Shown piece by piece: positions 10,135-21,115 of a stretch of 64,000 nucleotides of DNA (within the stretch, counting starts at the first letter, position 1; each line of letters starts with the position of its first letter). This DNA is from Geosiphon pyriformis (taxonomy: Eukaryota > Glomeromycota > Glomeromycetes > Archaeosporales > Geosiphonaceae). Made by a program: the position numbers and the translations under genes. The notes below the pieces were generated by a model, which was given only the letters and a program-made list of their open reading frames with translations, searched no databases and had not been told where the DNA came from. Location: contig JAAOMT010000301.1 in assembly GCA_016748015.1 (NCBI GenBank), forward strand, positions 137,967-201,966. The letters are read 5' to 3'.

Positions 10135-12262
10135 ATGATCATGATTAGAGCAAAGAGTAAAAAAGCTGTACTGGATATCTGTCCTAAGATATCTAATAAA
10201 ATTTCAACCAAAGGAGTTCTCTCTGTTGTAGAAGCAACTAGGCAAAACGTTTTAGAAGTCTTCCCCCTACCCAGTAATCGTGATAAGCTGCCTTTGGTAG
10301 CCACTAAAGCAACTTTCTCATCTTTGGCTGGTTTCTCACCAGTCAAAGTCCCCTCAAAGAGACACACCTGGGTTAGTCCCAGTATTGCCTCCACCCCAAC
10401 CAAGAGCCCAAAAGTTTTTAATAATAGACTAGTAAATAAGCTGGTCTTCCCCTCTATAGATTTAACACCTGGTGCTTTTAGCACCACCTCTTTAAAAAAA
10501 ATGGTCAAAAAGACCCAAAAGTTCAGAAAAGTAAGGGCAGTTACTTGCTTCTGCTATTGTTATACCGAACTCCTTTGTGGTTTTCAATGAGATCTTAGAT
10601 GAGATCTCTATAGCATCATTTGGCATATTGTTCAAGATGGGCCAAGATCAACTACTGGCTGTGTTGCCAAATATGGTGTCTTTCGGTAGATCATTGCCAG
10701 TTTTAGAAGCAAAACAATCTTCTTCTGTTGGGTCACCTGTTCTTGGAAACTGGGCTAATCAAATGGAAACTGATTTATCTCCTCCTTTAGTTTCTGGTGC
10801 TACTTTTGGTGGTGCTTGAGAAACTATTACTAGTCGTCAAAGATTTGCTGGGTGGGTGGCCTTCACTCTGGTGCCTGGTGCTACTTTTAGGATCAAATTG
10901 GCTTATGTTAAGGCTGTTTTTCAGTCTGTGCATGGTTTCTTGGATACTAAATCTGTTTCAAAAGACAATGTGAAGCTTTTCTGTGTAAAGTTTGCTTCTC
11001 AACAATCTTTGGAAGCTGTATTTCTGGTTGAGCTTACAAGCTCTGTTCATTTGGCTACTCTCAAAATTGCCAAGTTTTTGGTGGTTTCTGAATCTGGTTC
11101 CTCTCCTGCTGCTGTTGCGCTGCATGATGTGCCTTTGGGTGTGTCTGTTGCTGATGTTAAGTTGGCTCTCAGTGTGTTTGGTAGTGTTGCTCGTGTTGTG
11201 CTGAAGCCTGCTGGCATTTGGCAGTACATAGTGGTTTATTTTGAAAAATTGGACTCTGCTGTGTTTGCCTTGAAGCATTGGTCAGTCTTGATGGACAAAG
11301 ATAGTGTTAGAATCCTCCCTCTGGTGAATCAAAATAAGACTATTTTGTCTTGTGATAAGTTTAAGGCCAAATTGGTCAACCTTTCTCCTGGTTGTACTGC
11401 CTTTGAAATCAGTGATATGATTTTTCAGATTGGTGGTCGAACATGTTTCATCCTTTGTTCTCCTAATTCTGGTTGTCATTCTCGGTTCGCTTTGGTTACA
11501 TTTGACTCTCAAGGCGATTTGGATTCTGCTGTAGTCAAGACTGGTACTCTAAGGAAATGCCATATCTGGTAGAAAACTCCTGGCTGCCAGCGCTGCTTTA
11601 GGTGTCAAGAAATGGGCCATCTGGCCGTGAATTGCAAAATTTTCTCACCTTCTACTCTTAAGGTTCCCAAGGTTTTCAAGTCTCGTTTTGTGGGTTCTGC
11701 TTCATATGCCAAGACTGCTGCTTCTTCTGGTTTTTTTGAGTTTCCTTCTTTGGTGGCTCTTTTGGCTGCTTCTGTTGCTGATTTTGCTGTTGGTTTTAGA
11801 TTGAACTCTTTGGAAAAGCAGATTTCGGATTTGGCTGCTCTGGTTAAATCTATTGTTGAGCCTGTTGGTTCTTTGGTTGCTTTGGTGTTTTATCTTCTTG
11901 ATGATAATGCTGCTAAGGCTGTTTAGGTCGAGAAGGATCTCATTTCTATGAAGAGTACTGCTAACAATTTTTCTAATCTCTTGGTTGGGGTCTCTAAGGA
12001 CATTGCTTGTCTTAGATCTGAGGTTGATTTTGGTGATATGGATTATGATGGTATACTGGCTGCTAAGTCTTTTCTTTTAAGTGAAGACACTATTAAGCAT
12101 GTTATTGCTTTGTGGCGTATGTCTGATGCTGAAACCAGAGGCAATATTGAGTCTACTAAATTGTTTCTTAGTGAGTTTATTTTTGACTCTAAGAATCTGA
12201 ATAGTATTATTAAGAGAATTTGTGGGTTGGAATTATTCCCACCTACTTTTGATTCAGTGTAG
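10135..12262 (+). pseudogene. HL1 ORF1-like RNA-binding protein (RRM-RRM-CCHC-coiled coil)
   Basis: It starts at ATG 10135 (IRAKSKK basic N-terminus). A low-complexity Ser/Thr/Lys region is followed by RRM 1 at about 11112-11320 (RNP2-like AVALHDVPLGVS, RNP1-like YIVVYFEKLDSA), RRM 2 at about 11353-11540 (AKLVNLSPGC, RFALVTFDSQ), a CX2CX4HX4C knuckle CFRCQEMGHLAVNC at about 11594-11635, a coiled coil (RLNSLEKQISDLAALVKSI) and a C-terminal domain of about 100 residues (11948-12262) not found in autonomous ORF1s. Stops: TAA near 10529 (shared with HL2), TGA 10817 and TAG 11570 (both Trp in frame with HL2 or expected Trp) and TAG 11924 (Gln in HL2). A one-base insertion lies near 10513. Otherwise the frame is well preserved. 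Confidence 0.85.
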
Positions 12263-12270
12263 TAAGTCCT

Positions 12271-12293
12271 TGATTGGGCTGAGTGTCTGATTA
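12271..12293 (+). other. LINE-type 3' hairpin (HL1)
   Basis: TGATTGGG / CTGAGTG / TCTGATTA. All eight positions can pair as RNA when G-U is allowed, despite several differences from copy 1. The ACATGTAGAAAATGCATGATT box follows. Confidence 0.7.
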
Positions 12294-12397
12294 CATGTAG
12301 AAAATGCATGATTTATGCCTATAATATAATCTCTTATGTAGTATCATAGTTTTAGGTAGTATTTGGGTCTCGCTCATTAAAATATAATAAAAAAAAA

Positions 12398-12407
12398 AAT
12401 AAAAGTA
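12398..12407 (+). repeat. Target-site duplication of HL1, 3' copy
   Basis: AATAAAAGTA after the A-rich tail, identical to 10088-10097. Confidence 0.8.
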
Positions 12408-15397
12408 TCTTAAATTTATTTTTGGTTTGGTTGAATTCTTGTTTAATTTTAAAATTAGTTTTTATTTAATAAAAATATATTTGAATTTTGATAATACTCA
12501 AATTATACAATTAAAAAAAAGTTTTAATTAATATTTATTCTATAGTTTTAATTAAAATTGCTCAAAAAATTTTGTTAATATTGTTATTAGATTGTATTTT
12601 AAAGTATATAATAGATTTGATATTTTTTATAATAACAATTTTTTAGTTTTTAAAGATATTTTAACTTTTTTACCAATTTTTGTTGTTGATTTAATCATAA
12701 AAAATGCTATAAAAAAAGATTATAAGATATAATTAATTTTACAAAATATGTAAAAAATATATAATTTTGTTGAATAATCTTATTTAAAAAACAGCTTATA
12801 GAAAATAAAAATGTGTTTTAAATTTATTAAGTTCTTTGATAGTATTTATAATAATAAGTTAAATTATATTATAATTAATTTTAATTCAATTAATAATTAC
12901 AAGATTTATGATAATTTGGATCAAAACAAAAATTTTTTATCTCTGCTATATTATATTTTTTATAACTTTTTTTTATGTAAGATAAAAAAACATAAACAAT
13001 TTTTTGGTTATTAAATTGATTTTAAATGTGTTTTAAAAACAGATTAAACTATAAAATAATCTGGTTTTATATTATACTTAGCAGTTAATGCTTTTGTAAA
13101 CAACATGATTTGAATTAAAAATAACTATATTATAATATAATACATTCTTAATATAATTAATAAATTTTTTAAAATTAATAATATTTTTATTAATACTAAC
13201 AAAATTATAGCCATATTAGTTAATAGACATATTATTAATACTTTTTTGTTAATTAGTGAATATTTTATTATAATTGCCAAAAAAAAAACTGTATTATTAT
13301 TTAAGCATTTTTTTGTTTATAGAAAAACTCTTTAAATTTGGTTTTTTTAAGATTTATACTAATATTAAGTTTTTTATCAATATAATTTTGAGGAAAATTA
13401 TTTCTAATAAGCAATTCTTATATTTGGTTTTTATTGTTTTTTAGTTTATAAATAATAATAAATTATAGTTTAGTTTTGTTTTTAAAAGTATATACAAAAA
13501 ATAAGATATAATATTATATAAAAATTTAAGAAATAAAGCAAATTTATTTGAAAACTTTTTAAATAAAACTTTATATTATCTATTTTTATATAGTTTTAAA
13601 TTTTTTAAGCAAATTAAACTAAAAACAAAATTGTTTTATTGGTTTTTTTTCAAATACTTTAAGTGTTGTTGGTTGGCTTTTTTATTATAAATTTATAGAT
13701 CTTTAAATTTTTGGTTAAGTTTTAATTAATCTTTTAATTTGTTTTATTAGATTATATATTGGTTTAATTAATAATTTTCTGACTAATATAATTAGAATTT
13801 TAATAGATTACAGTATTTTATTGATTAATTTTATTTTTTTAGTATTTTTAAGCTTAGATAAAATTCTTATTTTAAATGTTTTGAATATAAAATTATATTT
13901 AAAAATTATTAGTTCTTTGAAAAAATAGAATATATAGTTTTTAAAAAACAATTAATATTTTTAATTAAAAAACTTTTTATTAATAAAAAAAACTTGATCT
14001 TAAAAGTTTAATGTTTTATTAATTTGTTATTAATATTTGGTTTCTTTAAAACAAATTTGTTTATAAGACTAATTTATCTTTTTATTATAATATTGGTGTT
14101 TTAAGTATTTTTTTATTTTGTGGTTTACTGGTTTTTAAAACATTTTTAGCAAAAATGAAACTATTATTTTTACAGATAATTTATTAAAAAAATTGGATTT
14201 TTGTAAAATTGTCAATAGAACTGTTGTATTTTTTAATAATTTTAAATATTAGAGTATAAGTTTCTGAATTGATATTAATAATATATATTAAATTATAAAC
14301 TATTTTATTAGTTTTATTATATGTTTATTTATTCAGTATAGTTAATATTTATTTAGATAATTAGATTGTATTTGATGTTTGTATCTTAAAATTAAGTTTG
14401 TTTAAGTTTAATGTTTACAATAAATATTGAATTAAAAGAAAATAAATTTATAATTTTATATATAATAAGAATATTTATATAAAATAATTTAAGATTAAAA
14501 ATTATTTAGCTATAATAAGCAATATAATTACTAATTAATTAGCTGGTATTGCTGTTTATTCCAAATTTTTTTTTTAGTTTTAATTAATAAAAGTTATTTT
14601 TAAGCAAATAATATAACAATTTTAAATAATATTTGTTATTTTGTTTAACAATTTTATTAGTTAATTAAGTATATTAGATAAAAGACTAGTTCTAATATTA
14701 AAATAGTTTTTTATAATATAATTTTAAATATTAATTAATATTATATATCTATTATATAACATCTAAATTTGTATATAAGCTCAAATTTTATTAATAAAGT
14801 TATAATTAGTTTATATATGTATTTTATAAAAGTTGTATACAAATAATTTTTTGTTGCTGTTTAAAAATACTTATATAATAAACAATATTCTAAAATAATC
14901 TGTTTCTATTGTAAAAAAATAAAATTTTTAGATTATATCTTTATATATAAGTTTAATATTAGTATTTAATTAGAATTTTTAAAAATATTAAACTGGTTTA
15001 ATTATTTGTGATTATATTAATATATTATTTAATAAAAAATTATAAAATAGAATTTAGTTATATAGATTTAAGTATAAAATAATAATAATAAAAATGATTT
15101 AATAAATAATTTGTTTTTTGTTTCTTATAGTTTATATAATTCAGTTGTAAATTTGTTAAATAATATTGTATATTTAATAGATATTAATAAAATATTAGCT
15201 ATTGGTTTTAAATTATATAATCAATATATGTTTTTTTTGGTTTAAATAACTGTAATAGTATAATAATAAATATATAATATAGTTTTAACTGATTTAAATA
15301 ACTAATTATATATATTAAAAACATAAATTATATTTAATTATAAACTTTTAATTTGTTTATATATATTAAATAGTAATTAGACTATATTTATTAAACC

Positions 15398-15433
<36 letters not shown>

Positions 15434-15435
15434 TA
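12401..15435 (+). mobile_element. LINE relic L2, downstream part to 3' tail
   Basis: Resumes at the codon after the HL1 site (KSILNLFLVWLNSCL, matching KSVLDMLLVLLNFCL of copy 1) and follows ORF2 colinearly. RT pieces include SIVLIKIAQKILL, then 12811-13014 (IKFFDSIYNNKLNYIII, DNLDQNKNFLSLLYYIFY) and AFVNN at about 13090-13110, where the catalytic DD has become NN. The 3' end at 15285-15400 is a decayed version of the LINE tail, finishing in about eleven AAT units (15399-15432). Nearly all substitutions are toward A or T. Confidence 0.83.
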
Positions 15436-15464
15436 ATTTTATTAAAAACAGAAATAGTGCAATA

Positions 15465-16095
15465 AATCCAATTTTTTTTTTATTATGCAATTAACGAATA
15501 AAGTCTAACTGCTATCTAGTACATAGAACCAAACTAAGTGGAACAAACTAAATGCAATTCATGCTCTTACTATATGTGGCCAGCCATTCAGGCCAGATAA
15601 GGCTACACTACATGTCTATGTGAAAAAAACATCACCATCCAAACCAGAAAAGAAATGACACAGCTTACATCTACCAAAGCTAACAGCAAAAGATTCAATA
15701 ACACTAAGCAAACAAACTACCCCATCTGACAAATTAAACACCAAACAATAAGACAGGTCTGAGATCACACCACCATTCTTGACCAATTCAGCCCTTTCTA
15801 TATCTACTCTATGCTTGGATCTGACAAGTTACATCTTAATATGAAACAAATTGACCACAAATCTAGCAAATTCAGCAACAGTCAATACAGCCTTTCTCTT
15901 CTTCTCAAAAGCCAAAGCAGTTTCAGCATACCAATTTTTTAACACAAAACCCTTGTACACAGCAGTAAACAAACCCATGTTTAAAGAACATGCCAAAAGC
16001 AAACTTAAGACAGCTGATGTAGGTAAGCAGGAAGAACCCACCAAAAACTTCTACTTCTTAGAAGCATTAGCCAAAATGTTATTACAGAGTCCAGC
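15465..16095 (-). mobile_element. 5'-truncated LINE 3' fragment, inverted
   Basis: The minus strand carries the ORF2 C-terminus (FVLKNWYAETALAF at about 15.92-15.95 kb, matching FVLKNWVVDMLDYL of the 45.6-kb copy), then the 3' end with CTGGCCTGAATGGCTGG and an A-rich tail (T-run 15470-15482 on the plus strand). Only about 0.6 kb is kept, as expected from incomplete reverse transcription. Its tail faces the tail of L2. It joins a gypsy fragment at about 16.1 kb. Confidence 0.8.
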
Positions 16096-16129
16096 ATTAC
16101 TAGAGCAAACAAAAATATAATTAAACACC

Positions 16130-16507
16130 TACTCCCAAGCTCAACAAAAAGAATGGCATGATAACAAATTGCTTCCAGTCACCAATGAATTTAAAATCGG
16201 AAACAAAGTTCTCTTATACAGAACTAAAGCTGAAAAACAATGGAGTGGAAAATTTGAAAATAAATGGGATGGACCATTTTTTATCCATGAAGTCCTAGAC
16301 AACAGATCATACAAGCTAAGACTTGATGACAAAATCCTAGCAAAAGTTGCACATAGAGATTGTTTGAAACATTATTATTCCAGAAACAATCCTGAACCAT
16401 TAATTCCACAAATTAGTATACATTCCCCTTTAGTTAATCCTGAAGATATTCCCCGAAACTTAGAACCAATAGTTGTCATTGAACAACTTTCCAACCTGAA
16501 CACTTAA
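16130..16507 (+). pseudogene. Gypsy integrase C-terminal domain (G1)
   Basis: An open frame reads QKEWHDNKLLP, FKIGNKVLLYRTKAEKQW, KWDGPFFIHEVLDNRSYKL and VAHRDCLKHYY. This is the integrase C-terminal GPY-like module of Ty3/gypsy elements (KWDGPF...G.YKL). It parallels 19.67-19.99 kb of G2. The catalytic core is missing because the fragment is truncated. Confidence 0.8.
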
Positions 16508-16652
16508 TTTAATTTTACTAGTTATTCTCTTATAATTTAGAAACAATCAAAACAAAAATAACATAAAAACCCATACACCAAAAATAATTTTCTTTTATTT
16601 CAAATCTCTTATAATAACTATTCCTCAAAACATTCAACAATTATCCCAAAAA

Positions 16653-17333
16653 CTAATGTTAGCTTTAAAAACAATACCCGAATTATCCATTACTGTTACT
16701 GGAAACCACATTAATTATACCCAAACAGAAGTAGTTACAAATTTAGCCCCAAATTCATGAAAATATCACCCATATAAAAAAAACACAAGAAGTTATTCTG
16801 GAATTCACCTGCCAGAACTTTTAAAGCTTGTTTTAAGAGAAAACCTAATACTCACTCCGATTAATATTCCACCAAATGTTACAATTCAACAAAAACTTCA
16901 ACTGTGTCTCAATAAGGAAAACACTGAATATCCTCCAATCTATAGATATTTTCACATTGGAAAAACACTCTACGAATGAAAACTAGAACTTACAACAGCA
17001 AACATCACAAAAGAAGCTATTCAGAAACAACTTCACAACGAATTCAAGACAACAGCTGGACCAACAAACAGTCACTACAAGCTCAGAGCTGCTCTTAGAC
17101 TTTATGACCTATTTCACACCTGTGAAAAAGTTCTACAAAACCCAATTTTATGACCTTTGAAGATTCAATACATTGGAAAGCTCACAAAACTGAAATTTCA
17201 ACAATTTTCAGACCAAATTTCTTCAATAATTTTGGATTACTATCTGGAAATTACAGACAGTATTTGGATTTTGATGGAGCTCAGTCTTGAGGAGGAGGTT
17301 ATATTACTAGACGAAATTAGAGATATTATTTAG
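16653..17333 (+). pseudogene. Extra ORF after integrase (G1)
   Basis: Starting near an ATG at about 16653, one frame runs about 225 codons to TAG 17331, interrupted only by three TGA codons (at NS.KYHP, YE.KLEL and IL.PLK). It has no recognisable gag, protease, RT or zinc motifs and no obvious membrane segment. The second half (KEAIQKQLHNEFKTTAG..., YKLRAALRLYDLFHTC) aligns with the extra ORF of G2 in the same position. Function unknown; it could be an accessory or env-position protein. Confidence 0.6.
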
Positions 17334-17515
17334 CATAAAATTATTTTATAAATCCTATCATTAATTAGCATATATTATCGTTTCAAATTATCACTTATTA
17401 TATTAGCAAAATGTCTGAAATTATCATTTAAATTAATAACCCAATTTGTACACAACACAAATGTAACCTAATTGCGATGATCAATTATGCAATACCCCAA
17501 ACTATGTAACATTCA

Positions 17516-17640
17516 AAAGTTTGCCAAAATTTGTAGAAATTTGCCAAAATAATTGATAGTTCACCAAAATATCTAATAGTTTGCAGAAATAACTTGTAGT
17601 TTGCGGAAATGTATCTTTAGTTCAGCGAAATTGTAGAAAA
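17516..17640 (+). repeat. ~20-bp tandem array in probable G1 LTR
   Basis: About six units of AGTTTGCCRAAATAAYTTGT type, each differing by a few bases (AGTTTGCCAAAAT, AGTTCACCAAAAT, AGTTTGCAGAAAT, AGTTTGCGGAAAT, AGTTCAGCGAAAT). It sits about 180 bp after the extra ORF. Confidence 0.75.
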
Positions 17641-17950
17641 TAGCAAAGTTTAAGTTCATAGAATAGTGTTATGACAAGTTGTATAAAAAAAGAGCATCTC
17701 TCTTCGAAAAAATGTATCTTACTTTAGATTTATCACTTAAAACCATTCCTATGTACACAAAAAGAAATAAATATCAAATAATTTAAAAAACCAAATTCTT
17801 TAATTATTGCATTTAGAAAATCCCCAAAACCCAATTAACGTTTTGAAATTGATTAGCTACCAATTTCAGTAAACTGTTAGTAATTTCAGGCTTGGATAGA
17901 AAAATGTTTCCCTTGATAAAATCCTATTTCTTTTACATTTCTTTTATTTT

Positions 17951-18281
17951 TTTTTTATTTTCTTATTACAATCATTAGGGTAGTCTACAGATGAGATTCC
18001 TGTAGAAGAGTTGACTTTCACAGCAAAGTAACTACACATTTTTAGTGAGCTTCCAGACAAGCAATTCCTGAGAAAAAGTTGACATTTACTACAACATAAC
18101 TACATAAAGCAACTGGCACAGAATTGGCCATTCCACTCATAAGTCCAGCAAGTTCAAATTATAGAAGATAATTTGAAGATAAATTCAGTTACTGGAGGTC
18201 CAACTACTTCCTGGAAACGTGAATTCACAGCAAACAGGCATCAACAACATTCAAGAAAAGAGACCAAAAACCTCCAGTAAC
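17951..18281. other. Unassigned stretch between gypsy fragments
   Basis: No gene seen. Base composition is less A+T-rich than the relics. Three related phrases occur (CTGTAGAAGAGTTGACTTTCA, CCTGAGAAAAAGTTGACATT, AAGTAACTACA/CATAACTACA), suggesting a short imperfect repeat or a decayed gag/leader region. Confidence 0.4.
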
Positions 18282-18299
18282 ACCGGATAAAAGAGACAT

Positions 18300-19990
18300 C
18301 CAGTAGCATATGCCAGCCAAAGTTTGAGTCCAGCTGAAAAGAACTATGGAACACCAGCATTAGAACACTTAGCAATCTATTGGGCAGTCATGAAATGGAA
18401 AGAATACTTAAGCCAGAAGTTCAACATATACACTGATCATAAAGGATTGACTTCAATCCAGAAGCAAAAATTTGGAGATGATTATTATGCTCAATAGAAA
18501 ATAGAATTTTTACTATTTAAATATACTGTACACTATAAAAAAGGAAAAAAAAAAGAAATGCTGATGATTTATTACAAATAAGACAAATCTAAGGACACTT
18601 TAAACCAAAAATATAACAAAAAATAAATAAACAAAAATATCAACAACTTCAACATTTTATAAATACCCAACAGTTCAAGGAGAAATTATCTTAAAAGAAA
18701 CAAAACCATATCAAACAACAGTCCAAATATTTTATTACTTACCAAAATATACTTTATTGAAAAAACAGAAAGAATTTAGATCAACCAACCAAAGTAATCA
18801 TGGAACCAGAGAAAGAAACAATATTATTCAACATGCATTTCAATCCAACAGCAGGACATTTTCACAAAGAAGCAACCATGGAAAAAACCAGAAAAAAATA
18901 CTATTGGCCATCTATGTACTTAAACATTATCCAATATGTGCAAAATTGTGATGCTTGTCAGAGAAAAGAAAGAACAAGACCTAGTGAGCCATTAAAACCA
19001 ATCAAAGTAGGACAACCATTTGAGCAGATTGTAATTAACTTAGTCAGACTATTAACAATAATTAGCAGAGGGAACAAATACATCACAGTAGCCATGGATT
19101 ATCTCACTAAATGACCAAAAGCAAAAGCAATTCAAAAAATAGATGCAGAATCTGTTGCCGAATTTGTCTATCAAGATCTGATTTGTCAACATAGATGTTC
19201 AAAAGAATTATTATCTGACCAAGAAACTTACTTTGTGAATAGAACATTAATAGAACTGAGTCAAAGATTCGGAATGAAGAGACCATTATCATTGTCATAT
19301 CACTCACAAACCAATGGATTAATTGAAAGATTCAATAGAACATTGTGTAAAGTGATAGCAAAGATCAGCCAAGAAAACCAAGATGAATGAAACTTATTCA
19401 TACCATTAGTACTATTTGCTTATCAGACAATTAAACAAAATACTACACAAGCAACACCATTTAAATTAGTATACAATAAAACAGCAACACTACCAGTTGA
19501 GATAGAGGTCAATACATATTCAATGGAACCAATAACAGAAGACAATTTCCAAGAAACATTGCTAAGAAGAACATATGATGTAATAGAAACGCTAAAAAAC
19601 AAATGGTGAAAAGCAGCTGATAACATTTAAAAATCACAAGAAAAACAAAAAAAAAAGCACGATAACTAACTACCAGATAAACCAGTCAAATTCAGAATTG
19701 GAGACAAAGTACTGTTACATCATACCAAAGCAAAAAAACAATGAAATGGAAAGTTTGATCCAAAATGGGATGTACCATTTCACATACACAAAATTTTAGG
19801 AAATGAATCTTACAAATTATGATTAGAAAACAGAATTCTGAAAAGAACAGCACATGGAAATTGTTTAAAAATTTATCAAACACAAGGATTGACATCAGTA
19901 GAACCACAACTAGGAGCACAAATTCCATTAATCAGACCAGAAGATATACCACGAGATATGGAACCAATGATAATCATTAAAATATAGCTA
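18300..19990 (+). pseudogene. Gypsy RNase H-integrase (G2)
   Basis: RNase H: AYASQSLSPAEKNYGTPALE and YTDHKGLTSI at 18.31-18.47 kb. Integrase: HHCC zinc domain (GHFHKEATMEKTRKKYYWPS, CDACQRKER), then the core. The first catalytic Asp position reads INLV instead of the usual IDLV-type motif, the second is intact (LLSDQETYFVNR), and the Glu is in LIERFNRTL. The C-terminal GPY-like module is at 19.68-19.98 kb. Stops include TAG in YAQ.KIEF and TGA at Trp positions (TK.PKAKAI, DE.NLFI, KQ.NGKFD, YKL.LEN). Inactive. Confidence 0.85.
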
Positions 19991-20028
19991 CACATGTGCT
20001 AAAATTCAGATATTATGTGCATATAAGC

Positions 20029-20838
20029 CTTAAGACTACAAAGAAGGGAATGATAGAAATTTCAAACATGGATCTTTTAGACAAAATTTTAAAATTATCT
20101 AAACAATTATTTAACAAAATTCAAAAATCTACATCTCAAATAGAAATTATAATCAATAAAAAAGAGATAAGATATAGAGATAAGGGGAAGAGAGGAATGG
20201 GCAAGAGTTCAACTAAAACTAACTGTTCTCATCTTTACACTCTGTTTGGGAAAGAAATTTTACAAAAAAGAATTAAATATACTTCTCAGGTGAGATGTGG
20301 AGAAAAAAGAGGGGAGGAAAAAAAAGGAGTGAAAAAATTAGATAGAAGACAAAAACAATTATATACAACATACTTGGCCCTCGAGCTAAAGAAAATTAAA
20401 GAATTTTTAGTTCATGGAACCGAACTCCCTGAAACAGAGGAGTAAACACCAGATAATGCCCAGGAGTGGAAAGAAAAACTTCCTTCAATATATTGGTTTT
20501 ACAAAATCAGAGAACAACTAAACTTAGAAAACCCATATGGAGACTACAACCAGAAAACTTTTAACAAAAAAGCAATGTAACAAGTAGAAGAATTAGTAGG
20601 AAGGAACAACCTAACACTACACTACAAAACAGCATGTCAATTATATGTTGCTTTTCAACATTGTCCAAACATACTATTAGATAGATCTTTGAAAAAGATA
20701 ACAGTTAACAACATAGAATGAATGACCAATCAACAGTTCAAAGATTTACAAAAAGCCATAGTCAATATAACCATTGAATATTACACAAATAAAGTTCTAT
20801 CAACAGACATAACTGATTTTACAGGAGCTCAATATTAA
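20029..20838 (+). pseudogene. Extra ORF after integrase (G2)
   Basis: A frame from ATG at about 20050 to TAA at 20836-20838, broken by TAA near 20443 and 20578. The N-terminal part is Lys-rich (KRGMGKSSTK, KKLDRRQKQLYTTYLALELKK). The C-terminal part (LTLHYKTACQLYVAFQHC, FKDLQKAIVNITIEYYTNK) aligns with the G1 extra ORF. Not gag or pol by sequence; function unknown. Confidence 0.6.
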
Positions 20839-20952
20839 AAAAAGAGGAGATAATGTTACTTGAAAAAAGAAAGCCTATCAAAGAAAGAAGGAAAAACATA
20901 ATCTGAAGAAAAACATGACAAAACATGAAGAGACACAGAATAGTATGCAATA

Positions 20953-21115
20953 ATGTTGGATAATACATTATAACATTGGATAATACATTATAATATAGGA
21001 TAATGCGTTATAATATAGGATAATATGTTATAACACAGAATAATATAGAATAACATATAATAACATCAGATAATGTATTATAACATAGAATAATTAGTTA
21101 TAACATAAAAAAAAC
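20953..21115 (+). repeat. ~20-bp tandem array in probable G2 LTR
   Basis: About seven or eight imperfect units of AGGATAATRYRTTATAAYAT. The position relative to the extra ORF matches that of the unrelated array in G1. Confidence 0.75.

Larger units (their letters stand above)
10098..12397 (+). mobile_element. HL1: ORF1-only 'half-LINE' retroelement, full length
   Basis: A 2.3-kb unit bounded by a perfect 10-bp target duplication and ending in the LINE-type hairpin, CATGTAGAAAATGCATGA box and A-rich tail. It contains one RRM-RRM-CCHC-coiled-coil protein and no endonuclease, RT or RNase H. A second copy (HL2, 24.8-27.1 kb, minus) starts with the same 5' bases (CTCTTTGT.TCCTTAATTTT) and ends the same way, so this is a defined element and not a chance truncation. 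It must rely on an ORF2 supplied in trans; the LINEs in this window share its 3' end and are the obvious helper family. It is comparable in design to mammalian HAL1 (ORF1-only LINE derivatives). Confidence 0.88.
16096..17950 (+). mobile_element. Ty3/gypsy fragment G1 (integrase end, extra ORF, probable LTR)
   Basis: It begins inside integrase and continues through an extra ORF to A+T-rich sequence with a 20-bp tandem array that is probably the 3' LTR (17.34-17.9 kb). No 5' LTR, gag, protease or RT is present, so this is a 3' remnant. The LTR limits are not proven: no second copy of this LTR occurs in the window. Confidence 0.7.

Noticed and set aside
17516-17640. CRISPR-like array
   Set aside because: Units are contiguous, imperfect, without unique spacers, and lie in a eukaryotic LTR.
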